Counted from the stretch's first letter, positions 1 to 8,235 are shown. The stretch is 64,000 nt of DNA from Streptomyces orinoci (GCF_003121295.1 NZ_PHNC01000031.1:1614439-1678438); one strand, 5' to 3'. Translations and numbers: made by a program. Notes: generated by a model not told the origin, from the letters alone.

Positions 1-123
1 GACCGCTACTACGGCATGGACAACTCCCGGGCGGAGCGGCTGGGTTACCGCTTCGGCCACACCGGTGACTGGCTGCCGGAGGTCATCGCCGAAGAACTCG
101 AAGAACTCATGGAAGAGGTCTGA
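1..123 (+). CDS. C-terminal end of a probable NAD-dependent epimerase/dehydrogenase (partial)
   Basis: Frame 1 is open from the window edge to a TGA at 121-123 and gives the last 40 residues of a protein, ending in an acidic helix (EELEELMEEV). The segment NSRAERLGYRF followed by GDW resembles the C-terminal tail of extended SDR sugar epimerases and uronate dehydrogenases, where the last helix carries an R-A-x-x-LGY-type motif. That family call is inference from a very short stretch. The stop lies 3 bases before the ATG of the aldo/keto reductase, so the two are almost certainly cotranscribed, perhaps in sugar or aldehyde metabolism. Confidence 0.6.
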   Translation, partial: DRYYGMDNSRAERLGYRFGHTGDWLPEVIAEELEELMEEV

Positions 124-126
124 AAG

Positions 127-1011
127 ATGCGCCGACGCAAGCTTGGTACCACCACCGTCGGTGCCGTGGGCCTGGGAGCCATGCCGCTGTCCATTGAGGG
201 CCGCCCCGACGAGGCCCGCGCCCTGGCCACGGTCCATGCCGCGCTGGACGCCGGGGTCACCCTGATCGACACCGCCGACTCCTACCATCTGCTGCCCGGC
301 GAGGCCGGACACAATGAGTCGCTGATCGCCCGCGCGCTGTCCCGCTACGGCGGTGACCGGGACGCGGTGCTGATCGCCACCAAGGGCGGCCGGGGACGCC
401 CCGGCGACGGCTCCTGGACGGTCAACGGCCGCCCGGAACACCTCAAACGGGCCTGCGCCGGCTCACTGCGGCGGCTGGGTGTCGAGGCCATCGGCCTCTA
501 CCAGCTCCATAAGCCGGACCCCTCGGTGCGCTGGGAGGATTCGGTGGGCGCACTGGCGGATCTACTGGACGAGGGCAAGATCCGCGCGGCGGGCATCTCC
601 AATGTCAACCGTGAGCAGATTTCCCAGGCTTGGGAGATCCTCGGCGACCGGCTGGTGTCCGTACAGAACCGCTTCTCCCCGGCCGTCCGGGACAGCGAGG
701 CGGAACTGCGGCTCTGCGAGGAACTGGGCCTGGCCTTTCTGCCGTGGAGCCCGCTGGGCGGGATCTCGCGCAGTGCGCTGGACGGTGACGGCCAGGGCGC
801 GGTCGCCCACCCGCAGTTCCACCGGGTGGCCCGCGAGCGCGGGGTGAGCCCGCAACAGGTCTGCCTGGCCTGGCTGCTGGCCCTTTCCCCGGCCGTGATC
901 CCGATCCCTGGTGCGTCCCGCCCGGAGTCCATCCGCGATTCGGCCGGGGCGGCGGGTCTCTCCCTCACGGAGGAGGAGATCGCTCGCCTCTCGGCCGATG
1001 TCGCGGGGTAA
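127..1011 (+). CDS. Aldo/keto reductase
   Basis: 294-residue cytoplasmic NADPH-dependent oxidoreductase of the aldo/keto reductase superfamily. Family landmarks in order: N-terminal barrel start with VGLGAMPLS, LIDTADSYH with the catalytic Asp and Tyr, IATKGG with the catalytic Lys, LYQLHKPDP containing the usual His, GISNVN, and a C-terminal cofactor loop IPGASRPESI. Length is slightly short of the 310-340 common in the family but no core element is missing. ATG 127 follows an AGAGG ribosome-binding site that overlaps the end of the upstream reading frame. The native carbonyl substrate cannot be deduced; coupling to the upstream epimerase-like gene suggests a sugar or sugar-derived aldehyde. 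Confidence 0.9.
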   Translation: MRRRKLGTTTVGAVGLGAMPLSIEGRPDEARALATVHAALDAGVTLIDTADSYHLLPGEAGHNESLIARALSRYGGDRDAVLIATKGGRGRPGDGSWTVNGRPEHLKRACAGSLRRLGVEAIGLYQLHKPDPSVRWEDSVGALADLLDEGKIRAAGISNVNREQISQAWEILGDRLVSVQNRFSPAVRDSEAELRLCEELGLAFLPWSPLGGISRSALDGDGQGAVAHPQFHRVARERGVSPQQVCLAWLLALSPAVIPIPGASRPESIRDSAGAAGLSLTEEEIARLSADVAG

Positions 1012-1038
1012 GTGGAGGGGCATGCCCTGCCCTTGAGG

Positions 1039-1248
1039 TCACATGGCCGACTGACCCCTGCCCTTGACGCCGGTTACGAAGGAGGTCCAGGAGGACACGG
1101 GGAAGGTCAGCTCGGGGCCTTGGGGGGCTTTGGAGTCGCGGACGGGGACGGTGCCGATCGCGACGGCAAGGTTGGTGGCTATCTCGATGCAGTTGCCGCC
1201 GTTGTTGCTGTGGGAGGACTTGTACCAGCGGGGGGACTCGGTCGTCAC
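1039..1248 (-). CDS. DUF397 protein, copy 1
   Basis: 69-residue protein with the DUF397 pattern: W-Y-K-S-S followed by G-x-C-I-E, then VPVRDSK and a hydrophobic tail (LTFPVSSW). I chose GTG 1248 rather than the ATG 6 codons upstream because it aligns with the starts of the two neighbouring copies. DUF397 proteins are small partners encoded next to XRE regulators in Streptomyces and are implicated in control of development and antibiotic production; the biochemical role is unsettled. This is the third gene downstream of the XRE regulator on this strand. Confidence 0.85.
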   Translation of the reverse strand: MTTESPRWYKSSHSNNGGNCIEIATNLAVAIGTVPVRDSKAPQGPELTFPVSSWTSFVTGVKGRGQSAM

Positions 1249-1293
1249 GGGGCACCCTTTCGCCAACCTCCGTGCAGTTGGCTGAGCTTGGAG

Positions 1294-1503
1294 TCACACG
1301 GTGGGATGGGAACCGCTCTTGACGCCGGTCACAAAGGCGGACCAGGCGCCGGATGGGAAGCGCAACGCGGGCCTGTGAGAGGCCTTGCTGTCACGGACGG
1401 GGACGGTACCGCTAGCGCGGACAAGGTTGGCGGCAACTTCCACGCAGTTGCCGCCGTTGCTGCTGTAGGAGGACTTGAACCAGCGGGGGCGTTCAGTCGT
1501 CAC
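1294..1503 (-). CDS. DUF397 protein, copy 2
   Basis: 69-residue DUF397 protein starting at GTG 1503 (MTTERPRWFKSSYSS). It keeps the conserved W-F-K-S-S, GNCVEVA and VPVRDSK segments. It differs from copies 1 and 3 in the middle (LVRASGT for LAVAIGT or LAVASGT) and in the C-terminal third. It is separated from the flanking copies by 33-46 bases, consistent with one transcript from the XRE gene. The three copies look like recent tandem duplication followed by divergence. Confidence 0.88.
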   Translation of the reverse strand: MTTERPRWFKSSYSSNGGNCVEVAANLVRASGTVPVRDSKASHRPALRFPSGAWSAFVTGVKSGSHPTV

Positions 1504-1536
1504 AGTGCGCCCTTTCGTACCTGCTCGACGTTGAGG

Positions 1537-1746
1537 TCACACAGTGGGCTGGCCCCCACCCTTGACGCCCGTTATGAACGAGGCCCAGGAGGGCATGGGG
1601 AAGGCCAGTGCGGGGCCTTGGGGGGCTTTGGAGTCGCGGACGGGGACGGTACCGCTTGCGACGGCAAGGTTGGCCGCAATCTCAACGCAATCGCCGCCGT
1701 TGCTGCTGTAGGAGGACTTGAACCAGCGGGGGGATTCGGTCGTCAC
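1537..1746 (-). CDS. DUF397 protein, copy 3 (overlaps the XRE gene)
   Basis: 69-residue DUF397 protein. Its GTG start (1744-1746) overlaps the TGA stop of the upstream XRE regulator (1743-1745) in a GTGA arrangement, implying translational coupling. Sequence MTTESPRWFKSSYSS, then GDCVEIA, VPVRDSK and the tail FPMPSWASF. As the first copy after the regulator it is the likely original partner, with the two downstream copies as duplicates. Confidence 0.9.
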   Translation of the reverse strand: MTTESPRWFKSSYSSNGGDCVEIAANLAVASGTVPVRDSKAPQGPALAFPMPSWASFITGVKGGGQPTV

Positions 1747-2579
1747 GGTGTGCCCTTTCCTATCTGCTCGATCATGGCCAGAGACTCCGCCTGTGACAGC
1801 GCTTCGGCCTGTAGCTGATGGTAGGCCGTCAGCAGGGGCAGCACGGCTGCCGTATCGCGCTCCAGGTGTCCTCGCAACTGGGACTCCGCGTACGCCACCA
1901 CGGACAGGTCCGACATCGTCAGCAAGTTCATTGGGAGGTTGAACGAGCGCCGCGCTCCTATCTCACAGGGTGACACCAGCAATACCCAGTTGGGGAGGGA
2001 GGCGACTTCGACCAATCGGCGAAACTGGCCCTCCATAACCTCGGCGGCGCCCACCGCATGGCGAAGACAGCTCTCATCCATCACCACCAGCATCATGGGT
2101 GGCCGAGGGCGCACCAGCGCGGCTTGTCTCTGCGCGAGGAAGGAGACGCGCTCCTCTGCCTGTTCAGGCGTGATGGCTCCGCGCTGCACATCACCATCCG
2201 CCAACGCCCGTGCGTACTCGGGGGTCTGCAACAGGCCAGGAACGAGCCCGATCTGGAACAGCCGGATCTCCACCGCCCGGGCCTCGTACTTAACGTACTC
2301 CGGGAACCCCTCCAGCAACGCGCCATGCTTGATCTCGCGGTACTGGCGCTCGAACGTGTCTGCTGTGCCCGTAAGCCCGAAGGCCTGGTCCGTACTACGC
2401 GAGAAGCGAAGAGTCGGAGGTTTCCGACCGGTTTCTACCGCAGAAATATGCACGCTGGAATATTCCGTGCGGTCGGCGAGGTCCTCTTGGGTCCAGCCGC
2501 GCGCCTCCCGCAAGCCGCGCAAACGCGCCCCGTATGCCGCCTCCGGCGAGGCGTCCGGGTTCAACTCCTTGCGATTCAA
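1743..2579 (-). CDS. XRE-family regulator with DUF5753-type C-terminal domain
   Basis: About 278 residues from a TTG start at 2579. The frame stays open to 2822 but the extra N-terminus is the antisense of the next gene. The N-terminal helix-turn-helix (roughly residues 10-75) contains ARLRGLREARGWTQEDLA and SSVHISAVETGRKPPT. The C-terminal 190 residues are the domain usual in this Streptomyces family, starting at FERQYREIKHGALLEGF and including the LVPGLLQTPEYARAL segment. It heads a four-gene unit with three DUF397 genes. Start choice is uncertain: GGAGGG precedes the TTG by about 14 bases and another TTG lies 5 codons downstream. By analogy with WhiJ-like regulators it probably controls its own locus. 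Confidence 0.85.
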   Translation of the reverse strand: MNRKELNPDASPEAAYGARLRGLREARGWTQEDLADRTEYSSVHISAVETGRKPPTLRFSRSTDQAFGLTGTADTFERQYREIKHGALLEGFPEYVKYEARAVEIRLFQIGLVPGLLQTPEYARALADGDVQRGAITPEQAEERVSFLAQRQAALVRPRPPMMLVVMDESCLRHAVGAAEVMEGQFRRLVEVASLPNWVLLVSPCEIGARRSFNLPMNLLTMSDLSVVAYAESQLRGHLERDTAAVLPLLTAYHQLQAEALSQAESLAMIEQIGKGTP

Positions 2580-2685
2580 GGGCGGTTCACCATCCCTCCG
2601 TTCCCCTCCAACAGCTTGAAGGGTGTCTAAGTATGGGACACGCTGAGCCCTCCGCGTAGCCGTTTCGCTACACAGAGGAGCAGTC

Positions 2686-3090
2686 GTGCCCGGCAAGACC
2701 CCCCACCACGCAGCAGAACCCCCGTCCCCAACCTCTGCCTCCTCCGCCCCCGGCACCCCCAGAGCCGACGCACAGAGACAGGCACCCCAGTCCAGTGCCG
2801 CCTGGCCCCCGGACCGTCGCACCGGTGAACGGACCTCGCGCCACGGACAGTTCGTATCCGGCGAGGGAGGCTCGCCTCAGTGGGCGCCCGGACTCGGGGA
2901 ATGGGTGGCGGACACTTCACGCGCACGCGTGGGCGTGGCCATCGCGTGGGACGGCCCGGAAGGCGAGGTGACCTTGCGCGCGCCGGAAGGCGGGGAGCCC
3001 TGGGTGACCAGGACCTTCCGCCGCGCCAGTGCCCGCGAAACCCTGGACGCCCGCGTCACGATGCTCAACCGCAAGGGGTTCACATGCTGA
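2686..3090 (+). CDS. Conserved small protein divergent from the XRE/DUF397 unit
   Basis: 134 residues from GTG 2686, preceded by GAGGAG. The first 65 residues are Pro/Ser/Ala-rich and probably disordered. The second half (GLGEWVADTSRARVGVAIAWDG through RRASARETLDARV) is a compact beta-rich segment often seen beside XRE/DUF397 loci in Streptomyces. Function unknown. Its end overlaps the start of the next gene by an ATG-TGA overlap, so the two form an operon. Confidence 0.75.
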   Translation: MPGKTPHHAAEPPSPTSASSAPGTPRADAQRQAPQSSAAWPPDRRTGERTSRHGQFVSGEGGSPQWAPGLGEWVADTSRARVGVAIAWDGPEGEVTLRAPEGGEPWVTRTFRRASARETLDARVTMLNRKGFTC

Positions 3091-3296
3091 CGCCCCGGCC
3101 CCCTGTCCCGCACACCGGCGGCCCGCCGGCCTACCCGGCGAAGGAGACCTGTCCCGTCTGCAACCAATTCCGCAGCGCTGTCAACGGGGCCATGGGGCGC
3201 GCCGAATGGGCGGGCGTACAGCACTTTGAGGAGCAGCGCCGGACGGCCGAGGAGCAAGCGGCGAAGCACCGCGAGGCATGGGGCCGCCAACCTTGA
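3084..3296 (+). CDS. Small CxxC-containing protein
   Basis: 70 residues from ATG 3084, overlapping the stop of the preceding gene (TGA 3088-3090). It contains one CPVC motif near residue 24 and a charged helical C-terminus (HFEEQRRTAEEQAAKHREAW). One CxxC could bind a metal only with a partner or as a dimer; a zinc-ribbon half is possible but not shown. The reading frame continues upstream, but coupling to the overlapping gene makes ATG 3084 the best start. Function unknown. Confidence 0.7.
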   Translation: MLTPRPPVPHTGGPPAYPAKETCPVCNQFRSAVNGAMGRAEWAGVQHFEEQRRTAEEQAAKHREAWGRQP

Positions 3297-3374
3297 GGGC
3301 ACCCCGCACCAGGAGGACGCGCGGTGACCCCGAGGCCGCGTAAGTGACTGACCGGCACACGACATGGACGCATG

Positions 3375-3410
3375 ATGCCCTGCCCTTGCGATCGGCAAGG
3401 GGCAGGGCAT
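3375..3410. terminator. Strong stem-loop terminator between convergent genes
   Basis: Left arm 3375-3389 and right arm 3395-3410 pair over 15 positions with one bulged base (ATGCCCTGCCC-TTGC), followed by TTCGTC. It ends the 2686-3296 operon and, being symmetrical, can also end transcription of the minus-strand protease gene. The remaining 3411-3531 shows no gene. Confidence 0.75.
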
Positions 3411-3531
3411 TTCGTCATGTGCAGATGGGCATGGAGCGCAGATCTGTCGCCCCGGTCAGTTGGCCGCTTCCGTGACTGCTGTGAGCGGCCAACGCCCCTG
3501 CGACGAGACGGAAGTTCGCCGATGCGGTGGG

Positions 3532-5502
3532 TCAGCCGCTGGACGGGACGAGGGTGTGTTCGGTGCCGAGGTGTTCGCTGCTGGTGTCCTCGTAGAGGGA
3601 AGTCTCGCCGTCGGACCAGCGGATGACGAGGTCGTCGGTGCGGCCGTTGCCGGTGAAGTTACCGGTGGTCATGACAGTGCTGTGAGTCCAGGTGCTGAAG
3701 TTGCCCCCGTGGACGGTGTGGGTGGCGCCCAGGCCGTTGACGGTGGTGCCCACGTAGCTGTTGATCGAGCCGTCCTTCCAGCGCACCAGCAGATCCCACT
3801 TGCTGTTCCCGCTGAACTCGCCGGCGGTCAGCAAAGTCGCGTCCTCCCACGCCTTGTTGGAGTCCTTGAGCTTGTGCTCCTCCGAGAACTTCCTTTCCGC
3901 CCCGACGTTGGTGTAGAGCGTCAGCTCGCCATCGGACCAGCGCACCATCAGGTCGGTGACGTATTTGTCGGCGTTGAAGCGGCCCGCAGTGATCTGGGTG
4001 GCGTGCTTCCAGGTCTCGGCTTGGGCCGTCTTCTTTTCGACCATCGTGGTGCCGTCCCAGTTCAGGCCCCTTGAGCCGACATCGCCGAAGAGCGAGACCT
4101 CGCCATCGGACCAACGCACCAGCAAGTCGAACTGGTTGGAGCCGGTGAAGTCACCAGCGGTGATCCCTTCCGCGTACTTCCATACGCTGCCTTGCGGCGC
4201 CAGTGGCTGCTCACCGCTGAATCCGCCGCGGCCATCGCTGTTGTAGAGAGTGACCTCACCATCGGTCCACACCACGATCAGGTCGCTGCGCCCGCGGCCA
4301 TTGAAGTCGCCAGCGGCCATCAGCTTGGCGTGCTTCCAGGTACTGGCGCCGCCCATGGTGTAGCCAGGGACGGTGGGCTGTTGGTAGTCGCTGTAGTGGG
4401 GGCTGCGGCCGTGCTGAGCGTCATCGTAGAGACGGAAGAAGTAGTCCTGATGCATCGGACTGTAGGTGATGCGGTCGTACATTTTGGGGTACCGCCAGTC
4501 GGTTTTGGTAATACCCCCGCCGTTGTAGCCACCAACGTTCCCGATGATCACACCGGTTGCGCCGTGGATCTCGGAGAACCAGGGTCCTCCCGAGACGCCG
4601 CCCCACATGCCAGCGCAGTCGATCTGCATCTGGTTGTACCCCGACAGCGGCCATGTCTTGGTGTCACACTTCACCGCTGTGTCGGCTCTATTGTGGCCGA
4701 TCATGGGGTAGCCGAAGATCGTAACGTTGTTGTAAAAGCTCTTGGTGCGGGCAAGGGTGTTGCCGCCCACCACGTCCTGCACATTCTTACCCTTGACCGA
4801 CTTCAGGCTGGCGAACGAGAAGTCCAGGTCAGAAGTGGGGCTTCTGTCATCACTACCTTGATATTGGCCGTAGATAAACCATTTTTTCACCGGCCAGATT
4901 CCGTATGGCTGGACGGCCGCGGAAGAGTAGTTGGGCACGAACGCCACATGCTCGTGGAATGCGCAGTGGCCTGCGGTCAGGATGAGATTATGCCCCGGGC
5001 TTTGGACCACGCTGGCCGAGCAGTAGTGGGCCTTAAGGTTTTTGTCGAGGCCGAAGAGCGCGCCGACGGATTTCAGGCCGCCGGAGGGATGCGCCTGGTC
5101 GCCCGCCGCCACGCCCGGCGTATCAGTCGTGGGGGGAGTACCGGTCGGCGCAGGGGGCCGCCCGGAGGGGTCGGTGGCGGAGGCGATGCGCTCGGGTGTC
5201 CAGAACCGGCTTAGTGCCTCGGCTTCCGCATCACCGTCAGTGTCGTCCTGAGCGGGATCTGTCGGAGTCGGGGAGGCCTCCTGCGTAGGGGACGCCAGCG
5301 GCGTGGAGTTCGGCAGGGGGGCGGCCGCCGTGCTGGAGGCTGCGCCGGGGTGCGTGGCGGCCGCATTGGACCTGTTGGGTGGGTTTGGCGTCTGTGCGTC
5401 TGCGGCTATTGCCGGGCCGGCAGCCAGGACGAGGAGACCTGCTGCAGCTATGACGGCACGCCGGAGCCGGGCTCCGTGCAATGACATGGCTTCACTTTTC
5501 AC
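3532..5502 (-). CDS. Secreted trypsin-like serine protease with C-terminal FG-GAP/VCBS-like repeats
   Basis: 656 residues. N-terminal signal peptide (AVIAAAGLLVLAAGPAIAADA, cleavage near 34), then a Pro/Thr/Ser-rich linker to about residue 130. The chymotrypsin-fold domain spans about 140-345, with His179 in LTAGHC, a candidate Asp in SDLDFSFASL near 225-227, and Ser304 in GVSGGPW. Residues 365-656 hold five repeats with a W-S/T/K-D-G-E-x-(T/S)-L-Y core (for example VRWSDGEVSLF), spaced about 50-60 residues, like FG-GAP/VCBS or lectin-type beta-propeller blades. It is probably an exported protease whose repeat domain binds a surface or substrate. GTG 5502 is used; an in-frame ATG lies five codons on. 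The linker may be a propeptide. Confidence 0.85.
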   Translation of the reverse strand: MKSEAMSLHGARLRRAVIAAAGLLVLAAGPAIAADAQTPNPPNRSNAAATHPGAASSTAAAPLPNSTPLASPTQEASPTPTDPAQDDTDGDAEAEALSRFWTPERIASATDPSGRPPAPTGTPPTTDTPGVAAGDQAHPSGGLKSVGALFGLDKNLKAHYCSASVVQSPGHNLILTAGHCAFHEHVAFVPNYSSAAVQPYGIWPVKKWFIYGQYQGSDDRSPTSDLDFSFASLKSVKGKNVQDVVGGNTLARTKSFYNNVTIFGYPMIGHNRADTAVKCDTKTWPLSGYNQMQIDCAGMWGGVSGGPWFSEIHGATGVIIGNVGGYNGGGITKTDWRYPKMYDRITYSPMHQDYFFRLYDDAQHGRSPHYSDYQQPTVPGYTMGGASTWKHAKLMAAGDFNGRGRSDLIVVWTDGEVTLYNSDGRGGFSGEQPLAPQGSVWKYAEGITAGDFTGSNQFDLLVRWSDGEVSLFGDVGSRGLNWDGTTMVEKKTAQAETWKHATQITAGRFNADKYVTDLMVRWSDGELTLYTNVGAERKFSEEHKLKDSNKAWEDATLLTAGEFSGNSKWDLLVRWKDGSINSYVGTTVNGLGATHTVHGGNFSTWTHSTVMTTGNFTGNGRTDDLVIRWSDGETSLYEDTSSEHLGTEHTLVPSSG

Positions 5503-5580
5503 TCGGATAAACGGCTCCCCTGTTTTCAGGGAAGGCTTTAGAGACGAGCGCCTGCACTGAATGAGGGCTCGCCAATGGGC

Positions 5581-5608
5581 TTCCGGCCCGGGGGGCCCGG
5601 TTCCGGAA
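5581..5608 (-). terminator. Imperfect hairpin after the anchored surface-protein gene
   Basis: TTCCGGCCCGGG and CCCGG-TT-CCGGAA form an interrupted GC-rich stem just downstream of the minus-strand gene ending at 5626. It has no U-run, as is common for actinomycete terminators. It lies between two minus-strand genes, so it would separate them transcriptionally. Confidence 0.45.
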
Positions 5609-5625
5609 GGTTGAGGGGAGGAGGC

Positions 5626-6594
5626 CTAGGCCGCGGTGGAGTTCCTGCGTCGCCGGTCGCGGACGGTAAGGGTGACGATGGTCACCAGCCCGACAGAAGC
5701 AACGGCGATGACGGCCCACAGCCAGGGACTGGGCCGACTATTGGGCGCAGTCGATGCGGAAGAGCTGGGAGGCGGGGACGACGGCACTTCAGCTTTCGAG
5801 GACACGATCAGGTTCTGAGTCACGCTCTGCCGTCCCCTATGCGAGGACACCGTGACCGGATAGACCCCCTCGGGGAGATCCCGTCGCAACTGGACGTGCC
5901 CCGCATACACGTAGGGCCCGTTCTCCTCGTCCTGTCGGAGTCCTGGGTCGTCATCGGTATGCATGCGCAGAACCAACGGGTGCTCAAATGCCGGGGACTT
6001 CGCCTGGAGAGTGCCCGGCTCATCTTTGTCGACAGCCATAGAGACAGCTGCCTGCGCACCAGGGCGTACTCGATGCGCTTGCACCACTGGGTCAATGGGG
6101 TCGCTGTAGCGAGGGTAGACGTCGAAACGGTGGACATAGCCCGAATAAGGCGCTTTATTCACCGTCACCTCAGTGCTGGCGATTTCCCGCTCGTGATAGT
6201 AAGCGGTGACCACATATCGCCCCGGATAGCCGGTCGTGTAATGACCGTATTCATCCCCGCTTTCCGTCGCCCGATCATCGCGCGGAGTAACTTCCACCAC
6301 GTTCGGAAAGAGATACGACAGTTGGTCATTGGGGTCGGCAGGCCGGGCCCTGATCTTAGCTTTGTCCCAGCCGGGGGGCATTCCACTGAGGTGGACGGCG
6401 GCGATACCACCGGCCCGCACCGGCGTGTGCCCATGCGGGCCCAAGCCGAACACTTCAAGCCGCGGCCGCACGGGAGCGGTCGGTGAAGCGGACGTTGAGG
6501 GTGACGGTGTCTCCGCATGTGCCGGGGCAACAGAGAGGAACAGCGCGCTTGCCACGGCGGCGGCGAAGGCGGGTAGGCGGGCGGGACGGTGCAT
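5626..6594 (-). CDS. Exported protein with C-terminal membrane anchor
   Basis: 322 residues from ATG 6594 (GGAGG five bases upstream; a TTG sits one codon earlier). Signal peptide with LPAFAAAVASALFLSVAPAHA, cleavage near 28. The body (45-270) is beta-rich and appears to contain two immunoglobulin-like segments: one ends in YVVTAYYHEREIASTEVTV, the other in LPEGVYPVTVSSHRG. A Pro/Ser linker and one transmembrane helix (WLWAVIAVASVGLVTIVTLTV) followed by RDRRRR anchor it with the bulk outside. The product is not recognised. Similar Ig-like anchored proteins in Streptomyces act in envelope functions, but that is inference. It may be linked to the protease gene downstream. Confidence 0.75.
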   Translation of the reverse strand: MHRPARLPAFAAAVASALFLSVAPAHAETPSPSTSASPTAPVRPRLEVFGLGPHGHTPVRAGGIAAVHLSGMPPGWDKAKIRARPADPNDQLSYLFPNVVEVTPRDDRATESGDEYGHYTTGYPGRYVVTAYYHEREIASTEVTVNKAPYSGYVHRFDVYPRYSDPIDPVVQAHRVRPGAQAAVSMAVDKDEPGTLQAKSPAFEHPLVLRMHTDDDPGLRQDEENGPYVYAGHVQLRRDLPEGVYPVTVSSHRGRQSVTQNLIVSSKAEVPSSPPPSSSASTAPNSRPSPWLWAVIAVASVGLVTIVTLTVRDRRRRNSTAA

Positions 6595-6597
6595 CAA

Positions 6598-7190
6598 CGC
6601 CTCCGGAGAAGAGCGATGAACGCGCCCGCTTCGTTTTCTTGGCGGTCACCCAAGAAGGCAGAAGGGTAGGAGGCGCAGCCAATTGCGGCAGTCGGCAGCG
6701 ATCGGTTCGCCGTTCCTGCTGCGGAGCCGCCGATGGGTAGCCTCTGCACAGCGGCAAAATTTCGGGCGGCCATGTGGGCACCCGGTACTGCCGTCAAGCC
6801 AGCGGTTTTTACACGGTGCAGGCTCCGAGCCCCGAAAGGTATGGCCCCGCGCATTCCACTTCTGTTCACGGTCGTTCCCCCCAACTCCCCGTCCCCTGCA
6901 CCCGATGGGCTGCCTCAGATTGTTCTGGGCGGTGGCGAGTCGAAGTGATCATGCCACGTTGACGCTCGTGCACACAACCGTTTCGTAAACCACTCATGCC
7001 CTGAGCTTTGCTTGAACCATGTACTTCCCCAGGGCCAAGGCGGTCCGCTCCGAACGCCCTCGTGCGCCTGAGCTCGGAGCAGTTGAAGGATTTAAGACAG
7101 TGGTGATGGCGATTCCAGCCGATCTTGACGAGTGTGTGCCCAAGCGGGCTTCCCCAACCCCGCCATCTCTTTCATGATCACTCCTGTTCA
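6598..7190. other. 593-base intergenic region without a supported gene
   Basis: Short open frames occur on both strands, but none has a credible ribosome-binding site, conserved motif or steady G/C third-position bias. Base composition is less G/C-rich than in neighbouring genes. It must hold the promoter of the minus-strand anchored-protein gene near 6600-6700. I see no clear dyad or repeat. Confidence 0.5.
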
Positions 7191-7810
7191 ATGGCGACTG
7201 CTCCACGGTGCGCGCCGTACATGCCCGGCTCGATCAGCCAGAGCTCAACAGTGAATGGGAGAACCGGACTGACCACGGTGACGGCTGCCATAGCCACGGC
7301 GGCAATCTTCAGCACCGGACTCTCCTCGGCCGCCATGGCTGCCGAGCGCAACACCCACGAACGGTCGGCTTCCACCTCGCCGAGCCGACCGCGCGCACGC
7401 CGGCCCAGGATGAAACTCAACTAGGCTGACGGGCAACGGTTCCTGGCCGCTCTTGACGTGATCAACGCGATGCCCGACAGCCCGGCTGAGCAAGGAGAGG
7501 CGGCGGTCCAGGCATACCTGGCCGAACACCTCCCCACCTACCAGGGCGGCGCCGTGGCCTTCGGCTGGTGGCAGACCACCAGGTGCGTGGCCGCCATCAC
7601 CGCCGCCGTCGCCGGCGGTGCGGTTCCCGTTGCCAAGGTCGTCAAGCTCAAGAAGTTCATCAACAAGGCGGGAGGCGTAAAGAAGGCGGCCTACCTGCTG
7701 ATCCGTATTGCCCCAGGGGCGAAGAGAAGATCAGTGAACTCGGTGCAACCCTTGGCGGTTTGGCATCGGCCGTGCTCGGTGTTGACTCGATAAAGAGGCA
7801 ATGCCACTGA
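7191..7810 (+). pseudogene. Broken gene for a small secreted hydrophobic/cationic protein
   Basis: One frame from about 7191 gives a signal-peptide-like stretch (TTVTAAIATAAIFSTGLSSA, then AMAAE). It meets an amber TAG at 7422-7424 and continues in the same frame as a plausible protein (QRFLAALDVINAMPDSPAEQ, LAEHLPTYQGGAVAFGWWQ, then AAITAAVAGGAVPVAKVVKL and KKFINKAGGVKKAAYLLI). Near 7711-7720 (CCCCAGGGGC) the coding signal moves to another frame, which ends GATLGGLASAVLGVDSIKRQCH at 7810. The restored product would be about 200 residues, exported, with an alanine/valine-rich helix, lysine clusters and two Cys. Such architecture recurs in small actinomycete secreted or bacteriocin-like proteins; the exact family is not identified. 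An expressed signal fragment or sequencing error cannot be excluded. Confidence 0.5.
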
Positions 7811-7829
7811 CCGGGGAGTCCCCATCGTC

Positions 7830-8210
7830 ATGACGAGTACCAAGGCACGCACAACAGCTCTGATCACGCCGGTCGCGCAGGAAGTCCAGGACGCGGCGAA
7901 GGCCCTGGCGGCGCAGGGCCGCACCGCCCAGGCCGTCCGCCGGCTGCGCAAGGGGTCCGGCCTCAGCATTCATGTGGCGCCCGTCGCCCTGAACATGCTC
8001 ACCCAGGGGCATACGCTGCCCATCGACTACCGGCAGGCAGTGGACGCGCTGCGGCAGTGCGATGCCAGGCTGGTCAGTGAGATGAGGAACCTGTTGCGTG
8101 ACGGAGACCAGGACTCGGCCATCAAACTGCTCCGAGAGCAGACCGACATTGATTTGACTGGGGGATACCACCTCGTCATGGCGTTGAGCGCGCAACTCGA
8201 CGCGCGCTGA
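7830..8210 (+). CDS. Small protein with two L7/L12 C-terminal-like motifs
   Basis: 126 residues from ATG 7830 with GGGGAG 11 bases upstream. It contains two similar helical segments, AQAVRRLRKGSGLSIHVAP near residue 33 and SAIKLLREQTDIDLTGGYHL near residue 98. Both resemble the A-I-K-x-L-R-x-x-T-G-L-x-L-x-x-A motif of the ribosomal protein L7/L12 C-terminal domain, found also in many small actinobacterial proteins of unknown role. Cytoplasmic, no signal peptide. It follows the broken peptide gene by 19 bases; no functional link can be shown. Confidence 0.7.
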   Translation: MTSTKARTTALITPVAQEVQDAAKALAAQGRTAQAVRRLRKGSGLSIHVAPVALNMLTQGHTLPIDYRQAVDALRQCDARLVSEMRNLLRDGDQDSAIKLLREQTDIDLTGGYHLVMALSAQLDAR

Positions 8211-8235
8211 CCCAGGTCCACCGGCCCGGCCAGGC

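Noticed and set aside
1012..1818. 268-codon plus-strand frame with repeated sequence
   Set aside because: Its repeats mirror the three DUF397 genes on the other strand; DUF397 motifs are unmistakable.
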